From contig RDDY01000092.1 of the NCBI GenBank assembly GCA_003852805.1, positions 1 through 8,044 of the forward strand: a stretch of 8,044 nucleotides of DNA, read 5' to 3'. A program made the translations under genes and the position numbers. Position 1 is the first letter of the stretch. Every line of letters begins with the position of its first letter. Below, in pieces: positions 7,455 through 8,044 of this stretch. Under the pieces are notes generated by a model, which made no database searches, was not told where the DNA came from, and was given only the letters and a program-made list of their open reading frames with translations. This stretch comes from Chryseobacterium sp. (GTDB lineage: Bacteria > Bacteroidota > Bacteroidia > Flavobacteriales > Weeksellaceae).

Positions 7455-8044
7455 GTGAATCTTAAACTTCATAAACCTCTTTGCACTTTTGATCTGGAGA
7501 CCACAGGCGTGCAAGTCTCCAAAGACCGCATAGTTGAAATCGCCATCCTGAAGGTGCACCCCGACGGTTCGCGCGAGAGCCGCAGCTGGAGGGTAAACCC
7601 GGAAATGCCCATTCCGCCGGACAGTACGGCCGTGCACGGCATTTCTGATGCAGACGTGGCCGACGCGCCCACCTTTAAAGAAATAGCCCCCAAGGTGGTG
7701 GAAATGCTTCGGGGGAGCGATCTGGCGGGCTACAACTGCAACCGTTTCGACATTCCTCTGCTCGCCGAGGAACTGCTGCGCGCAGGCCACGACTTTGACC
7801 TCGGCAACCACAAAACCGTAGATGTGCAGACCATTTTTCACAAAAAGGAGCCGCGCGATCTTTCCGCCGCTTACCGGTTGTACGTAGGCAAAAATTTGGA
7901 AAACGCCCACTCCGCCGAAGCAGATACGCACGCCACCTTTGAGATCTTGGATGCGATGATGAATCATTACGAAGACCTGAGCAACGAAGTCCACCACCTG
8001 CATGAACTCTCTTATTATAAAAAGTTCGCGGACTTGGCAGGCTT
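7455..8044 (+). CDS. DnaQ-type DEDDh 3'-5' exonuclease, 3' end beyond the window
   Basis: This belongs to the exonuclease family of the DNA polymerase III epsilon proofreading subunit. About 196 codons are present and the frame is still open at the window end. All DEDDh residues are visible: FDLETTG (Asp13, Glu15), GYNCNRFDIPLL (Asp99) and HSAEADTHAT (His152, Asp157). VHGISDADVADAPTF is also typical of the group. No ATG precedes the first catalytic motif in this frame, so GTG 7455 is taken as start, giving MNLKLHKPLCTFDLETTG. The first in-frame ATG codons after it (at the Met51 and Met84 codons) would remove the catalytic DxE. The pssA stop codon lies 9 bases upstream in the same frame. Bacteroidota have several DnaQ-like proteins, so I leave open whether this is the replicative epsilon subunit or a separate repair exonuclease. 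Confidence 0.88.
   Translation, partial: MNLKLHKPLCTFDLETTGVQVSKDRIVEIAILKVHPDGSRESRSWRVNPEMPIPPDSTAVHGISDADVADAPTFKEIAPKVVEMLRGSDLAGYNCNRFDIPLLAEELLRAGHDFDLGNHKTVDVQTIFHKKEPRDLSAAYRLYVGKNLENAHSAEADTHATFEILDAMMNHYEDLSNEVHHLHELSYYKKFADLAG

Overview
The window looks like a piece of a Bacteroidota genome, probably Flavobacteriia. Three things point there. Candidate promoters fit the Bacteroidetes pattern (TTG/TTTG, about 19 bases, TAnnTTTG) and Shine-Dalgarno sequences are weak or absent. The DUF2147 protein has a signal peptide ending in Tyr-Ala-Gln, as flavobacterial secreted proteins often do. The tripartite efflux operon, with a lipoprotein adaptor, is also common in this phylum. This placement is an inference from style, not from a marker gene.

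Left part, minus strand (1-3424): an operon reads right to left as MarR-type repressor (2972-3424), TolC-like outer membrane channel (1575-2966), HlyD-like lipoprotein adaptor (611-1567) and the N-terminal part of an ABC-2 type permease (up to 608). Gaps are 2-7 bases. A Bacteroidetes-type promoter overlapped by a TTGTT/AACAA palindrome lies just before the marR start, which suggests autorepression. The permease is cut off: bases 1-55 are an exact inverted copy of 234-288, so the sequence folds back on itself at its left end. This is most likely an amplification or assembly chimera, and the last residues of the permease frame are not genuine.

Middle, plus strand (3525-6158): a urea-transporter family gene (3525-4420) is broken by one missing base in a run of seven T at 4075-4081. 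About 330 bases follow without a recognised gene, holding two strong stem-loops. Next is a clear trimethylamine monooxygenase, tmm (4749-6122), closed by a 15-bp terminator hairpin. Urea uptake beside TMAO synthesis is an unusual pairing, because TMAO counteracts urea.

Right part: a secreted DUF2147 protein on the minus strand (6178-6597) shares the terminator with tmm. It is divergent from pssA, phosphatidylserine synthase (6732-7445), whose predicted promoter sits so close to the ATG that the mRNA may be leaderless. Nine bases after pssA, in the same frame, a DEDDh (DnaQ-type) 3'-5' exonuclease begins at a GTG codon (7455) and runs off the window end.

No tRNA, rRNA, CRISPR array, insertion sequence or phage gene was seen.
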